Position numbers and translations under genes: made by a program. The notes under the pieces are model-generated. The model made no database searches. It worked only from the letters and a program-made list of their open reading frames with translations, and was not told where the DNA came from. From an uncultured Aeromonadaceae bacterium (GTDB lineage Bacteria > Pseudomonadota > Gammaproteobacteria > Enterobacterales > Aeromonadaceae), in assembly GCA_945957385.1 (NCBI GenBank), contig CAMFKP010000033.1, positions 1 to 43,336 of the forward strand: a stretch of 43,336 nucleotides of DNA. The letters are read 5' to 3'. Position 1 is the stretch's first letter, and each line of letters starts with the position of its first letter. Shown here piece after piece: positions 26,101-33,164 of this stretch.

Positions 26101-28014
26101 ATGTCTGAAAACGAAACCTTGCCGAGCTTTTCTGAGCTGGGCCTTGCTGCTCCTATCCTCAAAGCGCTGAATGATGTCGGCTATGAGACCCCATCCCCGA
26201 TCCAGGCTGCAGCCATTCCGCCGCTGCTGGAAGGCCGTGACCTGCTGGGCCAGGCCCAGACCGGTACCGGCAAGACGGCGGCGTTTGCGCTGCCGCTGAT
26301 CTCGCGCCTCAACGCCAGCGATACCTCGACCCAGATCCTGATTCTGGCACCGACGCGCGAACTGGCGATCCAGGTTGCCGAAGCGTGCCAGAGCTACGCC
26401 AAGCACATGCCGGAATTCCATGTACTGCCGATCTATGGCGGTTCTTCTTATGAGACCCAGATCCGCTCGCTGCGCCGTGGCGCCCAAGTGGTCGTGGGTA
26501 CGCCGGGCCGGGTCATGGACCTGATGCGCAAGGGTAAGCTGGACCTGTCCGCACTGCGCGCTCTGGTACTGGACGAAGCCGATGAAATGTTGCGCATGGG
26601 CTTCATCGATGATGTCGAATGGATCATCGAGCAGTGCCCGCATGATCGTCAGATCGCCCTGTTCTCTGCCACCATGCCGGATGTGATCCGTCGTGTGGCG
26701 CACCGTCACCTGCAAGAGCCGGTGGAAGTGAAAATTGCCGCCAAGACCAGCACGGCGTCCACCGTACGCCAGCGTTACTGGCTGGTTTCCGGCCTGCACA
26801 AGCTGGACGCCATGACCCGTCTGCTGGAAGTCGAGCCGTATGATGCGCTGCTGGCATTCGTGCGTACCAAGACGGCAGCCGAAGAGCTGGCCAGCAAGCT
26901 GGCGGCACGCGGCCATGCCTGTGAAGCGCTGCACGGTGATATCCCGCAGAAGCTGCGTGAACGCACCGTTGACAAGCTCAAGCAGGGTCAGCTGGACATT
27001 CTGGTGGCGACCGATGTCGTGGCCCGTGGTCTGGACGTCGAGCGCATCACCCACGTGGTCAACTATGACATTCCGTACGACACCGAGTCTTACGTGCACC
27101 GTATCGGCCGTACCGGCCGTGCCGGTCGTACCGGCGATGCGATCCTGTTCGTGGCGCCGCGTGAACGCCGCATGCTGCGTGCCATCGAGCACACCACGCG
27201 TCAGCCGATTGAGCCGATGCACATGCCGACCGCACAAGATATCAACAAGCACCGTCTGGAGCTGTTCAAGCAACAGATCCGTGACACCCTGATGGCGGAC
27301 GATCTCGAACCGTTCCAGGAAGTGGTGAACGAGTTCCTGCAGGACGACAGCGTCGATCCGCTGGATCTGTGTGCCGCGCTGGCCAAGATGGTCAAGGGCG
27401 ACGAGCCGCTGTTCATGGACGAAAACCAGCCGGAGCCGTCACAGCGCATGCTGGATCGCAACGACCGTGGTGATCGCGCTGATCGTGGCGACCGCAACGA
27501 TCGCTTCGGCGACGAGCGTCGTGAACGCCGTGAGCGCAAGGCGCCGTCTGCCGGTCCGCGTCCGCTGAAGGACCATCCGGAGATCGTCACCGAGCGTTAT
27601 CGTGTTGAAGTCGGCTATGAGCATGGTGTCAAGCCAGGCCAGATCGTCGGCGCCATCGCGAACGAAGCCGACATCGAAAGCAGCTTCATCGGTCACATCG
27701 AGATCTTTGACACCTTTACCACCGTCGATCTGCCGGAAGGCATGCCGACCGAAACCATGGACGTCCTGCGTCGGGCCCGCGTCTGCGGCCGTCAGCTGGA
27801 GATCGCCCGTTTCACCGGCGAGCTGCCGGTGCGCAACGAGCGCCGTGGTCGTCCGTTTGGTGACCGTGGTAACGACCGCGGCGGTGAGCGTCGTGGCGGG
27901 CGTGGTGAAGGCCGTGATCGTCCGTTTGGTGGCGACCGCGGTGACTTCAAGCGCAATGGCCCGCGTAAGCCGGCCACTGGCAAGTTCGACAAGGGTGGTC
28001 GTCGCGACCGCTAA
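26101..28014 (+). CDS. deaD: DEAD-box RNA helicase DeaD (CsdA)
   Basis: A 637-residue ATP-dependent RNA helicase of the cold-shock DeaD/CsdA type, acting in ribosome assembly and mRNA decay. Core motifs: Q motif (FSELGL...TPSPIQ), motif I AQTGTGKT at 52-59, Ia PTRELAIQ, DEAD at 158-161, SAT (FSATMPD), and RGLDVERIT and HRIGRTGRAGR in the second RecA domain. A dimerisation segment and a DbpA-type RNA-binding domain (YRVEVGYEHGVKPGQIVGAIANEAD) follow, with two Arg/Gly/Asp-rich disordered stretches (about 455-495 and 585-637). The ATG at 26101 matches the family start; open sequence upstream is leader. Its own promoter and terminator flank it. Confidence 0.96.
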   Translation: MSENETLPSFSELGLAAPILKALNDVGYETPSPIQAAAIPPLLEGRDLLGQAQTGTGKTAAFALPLISRLNASDTSTQILILAPTRELAIQVAEACQSYAKHMPEFHVLPIYGGSSYETQIRSLRRGAQVVVGTPGRVMDLMRKGKLDLSALRALVLDEADEMLRMGFIDDVEWIIEQCPHDRQIALFSATMPDVIRRVAHRHLQEPVEVKIAAKTSTASTVRQRYWLVSGLHKLDAMTRLLEVEPYDALLAFVRTKTAAEELASKLAARGHACEALHGDIPQKLRERTVDKLKQGQLDILVATDVVARGLDVERITHVVNYDIPYDTESYVHRIGRTGRAGRTGDAILFVAPRERRMLRAIEHTTRQPIEPMHMPTAQDINKHRLELFKQQIRDTLMADDLEPFQEVVNEFLQDDSVDPLDLCAALAKMVKGDEPLFMDENQPEPSQRMLDRNDRGDRADRGDRNDRFGDERRERRERKAPSAGPRPLKDHPEIVTERYRVEVGYEHGVKPGQIVGAIANEADIESSFIGHIEIFDTFTTVDLPEGMPTETMDVLRRARVCGRQLEIARFTGELPVRNERRGRPFGDRGNDRGGERRGGRGEGRDRPFGGDRGDFKRNGPRKPATGKFDKGGRRDR

Positions 28015-28043
28015 GCGTTAACACGCTGACATTCTGTCTACGG

Positions 28044-28075
28044 ACGCCCCGGACCTTGCGGTTCGGGGCGTTTTT
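28044..28075 (+). terminator. Intrinsic terminator after deaD
   Basis: A 12-bp stem, arms 28044-28055 and 28060-28071 (ACGCCCCGGACC / GGTTCGGGGCGT, loop TTGC), runs into TTTTTGTTT from 28071. Confidence 0.93.
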
Positions 28076-28134
28076 GTTTCTGCGGTGTGCGCTCGGTAAG
28101 GATTACCCGTCAAAAGGACTGCTTTTTTGCAGTT

Positions 28135-28157
28135 ATTATTAAATAAAACTTAATAAT
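28135..28157 (+). promoter_or_regulatory. AT-rich inverted repeat before the NlpE-C-like gene
   Basis: ATTATTAA (28135-28142) and TTAATAAT (28150-28157) form a perfect 8-7-8 inverted repeat. TTGCAG at 28127-28132 with TAATAA at 28151-28156 could be a promoter overlapping it. The two TTAA words are 11 bp apart, as in PmrA boxes, though placement relative to the promoter fits a repressor site better. Confidence 0.4.
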
Positions 28158-28225
28158 CGTGTTGGCACTTGGCTGCGGGGCGTCGGCGCATACCATGGCT
28201 CCACGCGTAAACAGGAAGACGACGG

Positions 28226-28627
28226 ATGGGTAAACAACAGGAGACGACACGGCGCCTGGGTGGTAGCCGCCTGTGCCAGCTTGGTTATGGCCTGCTGCTG
28301 GTGGCCACGGCGAGCAGCGGTGCGGTTCAGCCGTTGAGTGGTCTGTATCGCGCTGGCGCCGACGTCAACAGTCTGCAGCGTTGTGACAGCAATCTGGTGT
28401 ATTGGGTCAGTGGTGACAATACGGTGGCGTTGGCGCTGCGCGAGTATGTGCTCAAGCATGGACGACGGCCGTTCCAGCCGTTTTATGTCGAGCTCAGCGG
28501 CGAATTGACCGGGCGGGTACGGGATGGCAATGGCGCCGGTTATGACGATGTGTTGCGGGTGGCGTCGGTCGAGGTACTGAGCGAGCAGCTGCCCGCCCAG
28601 TGTCAGGACCTGCCGCCGGAGGGGTAG
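28226..28627 (+). CDS. Exported protein with NlpE C-terminal-like OB fold
   Basis: A 133-residue protein with a basic N-terminus and a hydrophobic export segment (CQLGYGLLLVATASSGAV). The mature part, GLYRAGADVNSLQRCDSN...YWVSGDN...REYVLKHGRRPFQPFYVELSGELTGR in outline, follows the pattern of the OB-like C-terminal domain of the NlpE lipoprotein (aspartate, cysteine, P/V-x-G strand, Y at helix, basic-Pro-PFYVEL-x-G). There is no lipobox. The two cysteines (QRCDSN and PAQCQD) may form a disulfide. AGGAAG at 28213-28218 supports the start. Function unknown; an envelope-stress or metal role would be by analogy only. Confidence 0.6.
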   Translation: MGKQQETTRRLGGSRLCQLGYGLLLVATASSGAVQPLSGLYRAGADVNSLQRCDSNLVYWVSGDNTVALALREYVLKHGRRPFQPFYVELSGELTGRVRDGNGAGYDDVLRVASVEVLSEQLPAQCQDLPPEG

Positions 28628-28638
28628 CCGGCGGCAGG
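28609..28638. other. GC hairpin at a convergent gene junction
   Basis: Arms 28609-28619 and 28628-28638 (CCTGCCGCCGG / CCGGCGGCAGG) make a perfect 11-bp stem spanning the stop codon of the upstream gene. No U run on either side. It may block transcription from both convergent genes. Confidence 0.6.
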
Positions 28639-28647
28639 CGATGCGGC

Positions 28648-29880
28648 TTATGCCTCGTCTGCCTCGTCGCGGCGACGGACCAGTCTGGCCATGTAGAAAC
28701 CATCGAAACCGGTGGCGGCCGGGCTGATCACCTGCTCGGCCTCGAGCCGGAACTCGTCGCCACGTTGTTCCAGGAACCGTGCGACCTGATCCTGGTTTTC
28801 ACAGGGCAGTATGCTGCAGGTGGCATACACCAGCTTGCCGCCGGGTTTGACCATCTGACAGTAGCGGTTCAGGATATCGGCCTGCAGCGCCATCAGCACC
28901 GGCAGCCGGCTTTCGGTATCGCGCCATTTGGCGTCCGGGTTGCGCTTGAGCACGCCCAGGCCGGAGCAGGGGACGTCCAGCAGCAGGCGATCGGCGGTCT
29001 CTTTCAGACGCTTGACAGTCTTGCTGGAGGTAATCACCCGCGCCTCGACGTTATGGGCCCCGGCGCGGCGCGCGCGCTGGCGCAGATTTTCCAGTTTCCA
29101 CTCTTCGACATCCATCGCCAGCAGACGGCCCTTGCCGTTCATCGCGGCCGCCAGCTGCAGCGTCTTGCCACCGGCACCGGCACAGGCGTCAATCACCCGC
29201 ATGCCCGGTTCGACATTCAAGAAGGCGGCAATGTGTTGCGAGCCGGCATCCTGTTGCTCGAACCACCCCTCCTGGAAAGCGGCGGTGCGGAACAGTGCGG
29301 CGTCGTTGAGGACCTGAACGGCGTGGGCGACGCCGGCGACCGGGCGGGTTTCCACCCCTTCACTGGCCAGGCGTTGCATCAGTTGTTCAACCGATCCCTT
29401 CAGGGTGTTGGCGCGCAAGTAGCGCAGCGGCGTCATGCCCAGGGCCCGGCGCTCCGCCGGCCACTGTTCACCGAGTTGTTCCTCGCCAAGCGCATCCAGC
29501 CAGGCCGGACAGCCATCCCACACCATCGGAGCGCTGCGCGCCTGCTGTTTGCGCGCTTCATAGCCACTCTTGTCAAACTGGCGCGCGGCGGCACACTCCG
29601 GCATCGGCAAGTTATAAAAGTGGTGCCAGACACACAACAGGCTCCAGGCGGCAATGCCGGCATGCTCAACCTCGACACCGGCCAGCAGCGCATACAGGTT
29701 CAGGCGGCGCAGCAGATCCCCGGTCACCAGCGCGATGGCGGCCTGTTCGGACGGCGCCAGGCGCAGTTCGGAAAATTGGCGGGCATAGGCGCGATCCAGG
29801 GTCGCGCCATCGCGCAGGACATCGGCCAGAACGGCCGCAACCAGTTCGCACTGGCGCAGGGTCAGGGGTTTTTTCAGCAT
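28648..29880 (-). CDS. RsmB/NOP-family RNA (cytosine-C5) methyltransferase
   Basis: A 410-residue SAM-dependent RNA m5C methyltransferase. Motif I is VIDACAGAGGKTLQLAA; motif IV LLDVPCSGLGVLKRNPDAKWR and motif VI YATCSILPCENQDQV hold the two cysteines typical of this family (Cys in PCSG for product release, Cys in TCS as nucleophile). The N-terminal 230 residues are helical but lack a recognisable NusB-like module of RsmB, and there is no PUA-type extension of RsmF, so I give no gene symbol. Many gammaproteobacteria have this third type, usually annotated only as RsmB/NOP family. The target RNA is unknown. The ATG has no strong ribosome-binding site. ybaN precedes it by 75 bases. Confidence 0.88.
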   Translation of the reverse strand: MLKKPLTLRQCELVAAVLADVLRDGATLDRAYARQFSELRLAPSEQAAIALVTGDLLRRLNLYALLAGVEVEHAGIAAWSLLCVWHHFYNLPMPECAAARQFDKSGYEARKQQARSAPMVWDGCPAWLDALGEEQLGEQWPAERRALGMTPLRYLRANTLKGSVEQLMQRLASEGVETRPVAGVAHAVQVLNDAALFRTAAFQEGWFEQQDAGSQHIAAFLNVEPGMRVIDACAGAGGKTLQLAAAMNGKGRLLAMDVEEWKLENLRQRARRAGAHNVEARVITSSKTVKRLKETADRLLLDVPCSGLGVLKRNPDAKWRDTESRLPVLMALQADILNRYCQMVKPGGKLVYATCSILPCENQDQVARFLEQRGDEFRLEAEQVISPAATGFDGFYMARLVRRRDEADEA

Positions 29881-29955
29881 CGGGGATCACCGGCGGGGGA
29901 AAAATGGGCTGCGATCATAGGCTTTCACCGCCGCCGACGCAACGACTACGCCGGC

Positions 29956-30336
29956 TTACTCGGCGCCGCTGACGTTCGAGCGACGCGGGCGTGTTGGCAT
30001 CCGCAGCAGATGCCAGCTGACCAGCAGCGCGATCAGCAACAAACCGGCCTGTGCGGCCTGGTGTTCCAACAGCCAGATAGAGTAACCGATCCCACCCCAC
30101 AACAGGCCGAGCATGATGATTTTCTGCCGCCGTGCCAGGCCGCCACCATCGTGATAGTGCTCTAGATAGGGGCCAAACCAGCGGTGATGCAGCAACCAGT
30201 GATGAAAACGCGGTGAGCTGCGGGCAAAGCACCAGGCTGCCAATAACAAAAAAGGGGTCGTCGGCAGCAGCGGCAGCACTATGCCGGCCACGGCCAGGGC
30301 AACCGATAGAAAACCGAGAAGTTGCAGCAAGAACAT
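29956..30336 (-). CDS. ybaN: YbaN-family inner-membrane protein (DUF454)
   Basis: A 126-residue membrane protein with the DUF454 signature GIVLPLLPTTPFLLLAAWCFARSSPRFHHWLLHHRWFGPYL. Helices cover about 4-22 and 24-40, and a hairpin of two more spans 75-108, giving four membrane segments with a basic C-terminus (RMPTRPRRS). Function is unknown in all organisms. The start has only a weak ribosome-binding site. It is divergent from the XRE-cupin regulator and probably co-transcribed with the methyltransferase. Confidence 0.88.
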   Translation of the reverse strand: MFLLQLLGFLSVALAVAGIVLPLLPTTPFLLLAAWCFARSSPRFHHWLLHHRWFGPYLEHYHDGGGLARRQKIIMLGLLWGGIGYSIWLLEHQAAQAGLLLIALLVSWHLLRMPTRPRRSNVSGAE

Positions 30337-30433
30337 GGAGAAGGCCCATCTAAATGAGATCTACTATCACTATGCCTGAAAATGCCAGGCAGATCACCTC
30401 AGCGGCCATTTCTAGCTTGGCAGCACGGGCGGT

Positions 30434-30449
30434 ATCCAATATATTGGAT
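30434..30449. promoter_or_regulatory. Perfect 16-bp palindrome before the XRE-cupin gene
   Basis: ATCCAATATATTGGAT at 30434-30449 is a perfect palindrome in the 150-base divergent region, centred about 40 bases before the GTG start of the regulator. This is the expected place for an autoregulatory operator. Confidence 0.7.
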
Positions 30450-30481
30450 TCAATTCTCAAATACCGCGCTTGGGGTTTGCT

Positions 30482-31060
30482 GTGGAAACAACGGATTTTC
30501 AACAACTGCTGGCTGCACGCCTGCGCCAGCTGCGTGAGCAGCAGGGCTGGTCGCTGGAGGCGCTTGCCGAGTTGGCCGGTGTCAGCCGCTCGAACATCTC
30601 GAGCATAGAGCGAGGTCAAAGCAGCCCGACTGCCACGGTGCTTGACCGCCTCGCCACGGCGCTGGGGATCCCGTTGGCGTCGCTGTTTGCCGGGTTGCAA
30701 TCTACACCGAGCGAGTCTCCCTGTTATCGCCATGATGAGCAGGCCGTGTGGGTCGATCCGGCGTCCGGTTATCAACGTCGGCGGCTGACGGCACTGCAGG
30801 GGGCACCGTTGCAGATGGTCGAAGTGACCTTTCCTGCCGGGCAACGTGTGCGATACGAACCCTTGCCGCTGGCCGCTCACTGGCATCAGCAGATCTGGAT
30901 GCTGGCAGGAGAGATGCAGATTGCAACCGCCGAAGCCAACTGGCACCTGCTGACTGGCGATTGTCTGTGTATGGGCATCGACGGCGGTACCGAATTTTTC
31001 AACCCCGGCGCAGTTCCTGCGCGCTATCTGGTGGCGCTGGTACGTGGCTGTGGCCATTAA
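30482..31060 (+). CDS. XRE-family transcriptional regulator with C-terminal cupin
   Basis: A 192-residue regulator. The N-terminal helix-turn-helix (residues about 5-62) shows LRQLREQQGWSLEALAELAGVSRSNISSIERGQSSPTATVLDRLATAL, the standard XRE-cupin pattern, and a small beta-barrel cupin follows from about 95 (VTFPAGQRV, HQQIWMLAGEMQI, LLTGDCLCM). Such proteins sense small metabolites such as amino acids or polyamines and control nearby catabolic genes. The GTG at 30482 has GGGG six bases upstream; a TTG at 30470 is also possible. It leads directly (21 bases) into an acetyltransferase, so the pair is probably an operon controlled by the palindrome at 30434. Confidence 0.88.
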   Translation: METTDFQQLLAARLRQLREQQGWSLEALAELAGVSRSNISSIERGQSSPTATVLDRLATALGIPLASLFAGLQSTPSESPCYRHDEQAVWVDPASGYQRRRLTALQGAPLQMVEVTFPAGQRVRYEPLPLAAHWHQQIWMLAGEMQIATAEANWHLLTGDCLCMGIDGGTEFFNPGAVPARYLVALVRGCGH

Positions 31061-31081
31061 ACCGATGACAGGAGCAAGGAC

Positions 31082-31540
31082 ATGGACATACGACGCGACG
31101 CTGTGACCGATCCGCGGGTGATCGCCCTGCTGGAGGAGCACTTACGTGACATGCGGGCCGACTCGCCGCCGGAGAGCACCCATGCGCTGGACTGCAGTGC
31201 GTTGCAGGCGGCGGATGTCAGTTTCTGGACGTTATGGATCCAGGAGCAGGTCGCCGGCTGCATCGCGCTCAAAACTTTGAGCCCTGAACATGGCGAGATC
31301 AAGTCGATGCGCGTCAGCGCGGCGTTTCGGCGTCAGGGGCTGGCGCGTGCGCTGTTGACCCATCTGATCGCCGAGGCACGCCGTCGTGGCCTGCGCCGGT
31401 TAAGTCTGGAGACCGGGACACCGCCGTCGTTTCAGCCTTCACACCGTTTGTATGAGGCATGTGGATTCAGTGATTGTGCCCCGTTTGCCGATTACCGTGA
31501 GGATCCCTACAGTCGCTACATGACGTTGCTGCTGGATTAA
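31082..31540 (+). CDS. GNAT-family N-acetyltransferase
   Basis: A 152-residue acetyltransferase with the acetyl-CoA loop RRQGLARALL and strands around IKSMRVSAAFR, RLSLETGTPPSFQPSHRLYEACGF and DPYSRYMTL. The overall layout resembles YsnE/PaiA-like small-molecule acetyltransferases. AGGAG at 31070-31074 supports the start. The preceding XRE-cupin regulator suggests it modifies the small molecule that the regulator senses; the substrate is unknown. Confidence 0.87.
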   Translation: MDIRRDAVTDPRVIALLEEHLRDMRADSPPESTHALDCSALQAADVSFWTLWIQEQVAGCIALKTLSPEHGEIKSMRVSAAFRRQGLARALLTHLIAEARRRGLRRLSLETGTPPSFQPSHRLYEACGFSDCAPFADYREDPYSRYMTLLLD

Positions 31541-31558
31541 GCCGTGACTGCGACGCAT

Positions 31559-31591
31559 AAAAAAAGACCGGTTCATAGGGTATGAACCGGT
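31559..31591 (-). terminator. Intrinsic terminator facing the minus strand
   Basis: Arms 31567-31577 and 31581-31591 (ACCGGTTCATA / TATGAACCGGT, loop GGG) form an 11-bp stem. On the minus strand it is followed by a U run (positions 31565-31559). It would end transcripts arriving from the small gene at 31678-31797; it has no U run on the plus strand. Confidence 0.88.
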
Positions 31592-31639
31592 TGAGCGAAA
31601 CATGAAGGTTAACAATTACAGCGGATTGACAGTGGGGTG

Positions 31640-31685
31640 AAACTACTAACTCAAACTACTAACTCAGAACAACTTACTCAGAACA
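31640..31685. repeat. Short direct repeats beside the 39-residue gene
   Basis: AAACTACTAACTC occurs as two perfect adjacent copies (31640-31652, 31653-31665). ACTCAGAACA occurs at 31662-31671 and again at 31676-31685, the second copy covering the stop codon of the small minus-strand gene. They lie in its 3' untranslated region. Confidence 0.85.
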
Positions 31686-31797
31686 GGGTAACCAGTGAAT
31701 GACTGGCTAACTGCAGTGCCAGCTCGGCACCGCTGCCGATGACTATGCCGATGACCCAGGCATAACCCAGACTCCAGGTGTTATCGAAATCGTGCAT
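31678..31797 (-). CDS. Small membrane protein, 39 residues
   Basis: An unrecognised small protein, MHDFDNTWSLGYAWVIGIVI followed by GSGAELALQLASHSLVTLF. A single hydrophobic segment runs from about residue 11 to 21, with an acidic N-terminus, consistent with a one-span inner-membrane peptide. AGGAG lies 8 bases upstream of the ATG on the minus strand, and a classical terminator follows at 31559-31591, so the gene has the parts of a real unit. It lies antisense to the space between the acetyltransferase and the ybgA-like gene. Function unknown. Confidence 0.65.
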   Translation of the reverse strand: MHDFDNTWSLGYAWVIGIVIGSGAELALQLASHSLVTLF

Positions 31798-32173
31798 GGT
31801 GTGCTCTCCTCAGCGGATTATTCTTTGTGCTTGGGCTTTACTATCCCAAGCCTCTATGACGGCATGATGACGCGCTCTGCCAGCAACGCAAAATCAATGT
31901 TCAGACATGGTTTTGCGTTTTGTTGCTAATGACTATTCAAGTGTCATGCCAATCTGTTTAGCCGCCATCTGACGCCGTCAGAGTGGCGTTTTTATGCCGT
32001 TTTTACCGCTTTCGACTGGCGCAGATGATAACTGTTTGCACAATTGCGCCAATTTGGTGCGTAATGCTGGCGCAAGCAGGCTGATCCAGGAACCTTGTTG
32101 TGGCGTATTGATATTACCGGTGACATGGGTTGAGCTAACATAATGACAAGCAAGCTAATTTTATGAGGCGATC
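31798..32173. other. 376-base spacer with stem-loops, possible small RNA
   Basis: No protein gene is apparent. It carries CTTGGG/CCCAAG arms near 31830-31849, a CGCAAAA/TTTTGCG stem near 31888-31918 followed by TTTTG, the plus-strand terminator at 31963-31993, and the leader of the gene at 32174. A plus-strand small RNA ending at the terminator is possible; only a weak promoter (TTGGGC 31831-31836, TATGAC 31855-31860) was seen. Confidence 0.35.
31963..31993 (+). terminator. Intrinsic terminator, plus strand
   Basis: CGCCATCTGA (31963-31972) pairs with TCAGA-g-TGGCG (31978-31988, one bulged G), loop CGCCG, followed by TTTTT at 31989-31993. It ends either read-through from the XRE-cupin operon or an unannotated RNA. 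Confidence 0.75.
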
Positions 32174-33142
32174 ATGGTTGACACTGTTGTTTCTCCGCTA
32201 GCCGAGTCCGGTATTGTGGTCGGTATCAGCGCCTGTTTACTGGGCCATAAGGTGCGTTATGACGGTGGCCATAAGCGGGCCGATTTCTGTGAGCAGATTT
32301 TGAGTCATTACTTCCGTTTTGAACCACTCTGTCCTGAGGTCGCGATTGGACTTGGGGTGCCACGGCCGACAATTCGTCTGGTGCAGCGTCATGGGGAGAC
32401 ACGAGCGGAAGCCGGCGATGGCAGCTTTGATGTGACGCAACCGCTGACCGATTACGCGCTGGCGATGAGCCAGAAGTTGGGGCACTTGAGCGGTTATGTG
32501 TTCTGCGCCAAGTCCCCCAGTTGCGGCATGGAACGGGTTCGGTTGTACGGCGAGGCCGCTGGCGCCAAGATCGGCATCGGCATCTATGCGCGCACCCTGA
32601 TGCAACAGCTGCCGTTGCTGCCGGTGGAGGAAGATGGCCGGCTAAACGATCCCGAACTACGGGAGAATTTTGTCATGCGGGTGTTTGCCTACCACGACTG
32701 GCAGCAGTTGTGCCGACAGGGGGTGACGCGCGGGCGGCTGATCGCCTTCCATTCGCGCTACAAGTATCAGCTGCTGGCCCATCACCCCGGAGCCTATCGT
32801 GAATTGGGCCGCTATCTGGCAAACATGACCGAGTTGCCGTTACAGCACATCGCCGAGCGCTACAGCACAGGCTTGATGCAGGCGTTGCGCTGCCGGGCGA
32901 CACGGCGCAATCACACCAATGTCCTGCAGCATCTGCAGGGTTATTTCAAAAAACAGCTGACCACGGCGCAGAAAGCGGAGTTGCAGGGCACGATCGACAA
33001 GTACCGGCGCGGGATCATGCCGCTGATGGCGCCGATGACCCTGCTGCAACACTATCTGCGTGAGTACCCGAATGCGTATTTGCAGCAGCAGGTCTATCTC
33101 AATCCTTATCCGGAAGAGCTGGCGCTGCGTTACGGGCTGTGA
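32174..33142 (+). CDS. DUF523/DUF1722 protein (YbgA-like)
   Basis: A 322-residue fusion of two conserved domains. DUF523 occupies about 10-160 (GISACLLGHKVRYDGGHKR, CPEVAIGLGVPRP, FCAKSPSCGMERVR; cysteines at each block suggest a metal or Fe-S site). DUF1722 (YbgA) follows at about 195-310 (LIAFHSRYKYQLLAHHPGAYRELGRYL). The fusion is common and commonly sits beside photolyase; in E. coli ybgA precedes phrB. TGAGG lies 5 bases before the ATG. It ends 22 bases before phrB, so the two are an operon. Function is unknown, with a DNA-repair or light-related role inferred from context. Confidence 0.92.
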   Translation: MVDTVVSPLAESGIVVGISACLLGHKVRYDGGHKRADFCEQILSHYFRFEPLCPEVAIGLGVPRPTIRLVQRHGETRAEAGDGSFDVTQPLTDYALAMSQKLGHLSGYVFCAKSPSCGMERVRLYGEAAGAKIGIGIYARTLMQQLPLLPVEEDGRLNDPELRENFVMRVFAYHDWQQLCRQGVTRGRLIAFHSRYKYQLLAHHPGAYRELGRYLANMTELPLQHIAERYSTGLMQALRCRATRRNHTNVLQHLQGYFKKQLTTAQKAELQGTIDKYRRGIMPLMAPMTLLQHYLREYPNAYLQQQVYLNPYPEELALRYGL

Positions 33143-33164
33143 GCATTAGCATCAAGGAGTCGAT

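Noticed and set aside
26083..27273. A 396-codon open frame on the minus strand
   Set aside because: It is antisense to the helicase core of deaD, with no ribosome-binding site and no recognisable motif.
27440..27990. Repetitive GAC/CGT-rich DNA as a tandem repeat or CRISPR-like array
   Set aside because: It encodes the Arg/Gly/Asp-rich tail of DeaD; units are irregular, and codon structure explains the repetition.
28600..30165. A 521-codon open frame on the plus strand
   Set aside because: It is antisense to the RsmB/NOP methyltransferase, which has full catalytic motifs. The long frame results from high GC at third codon positions, and its translation is Gln/Arg/His-rich without domain features.
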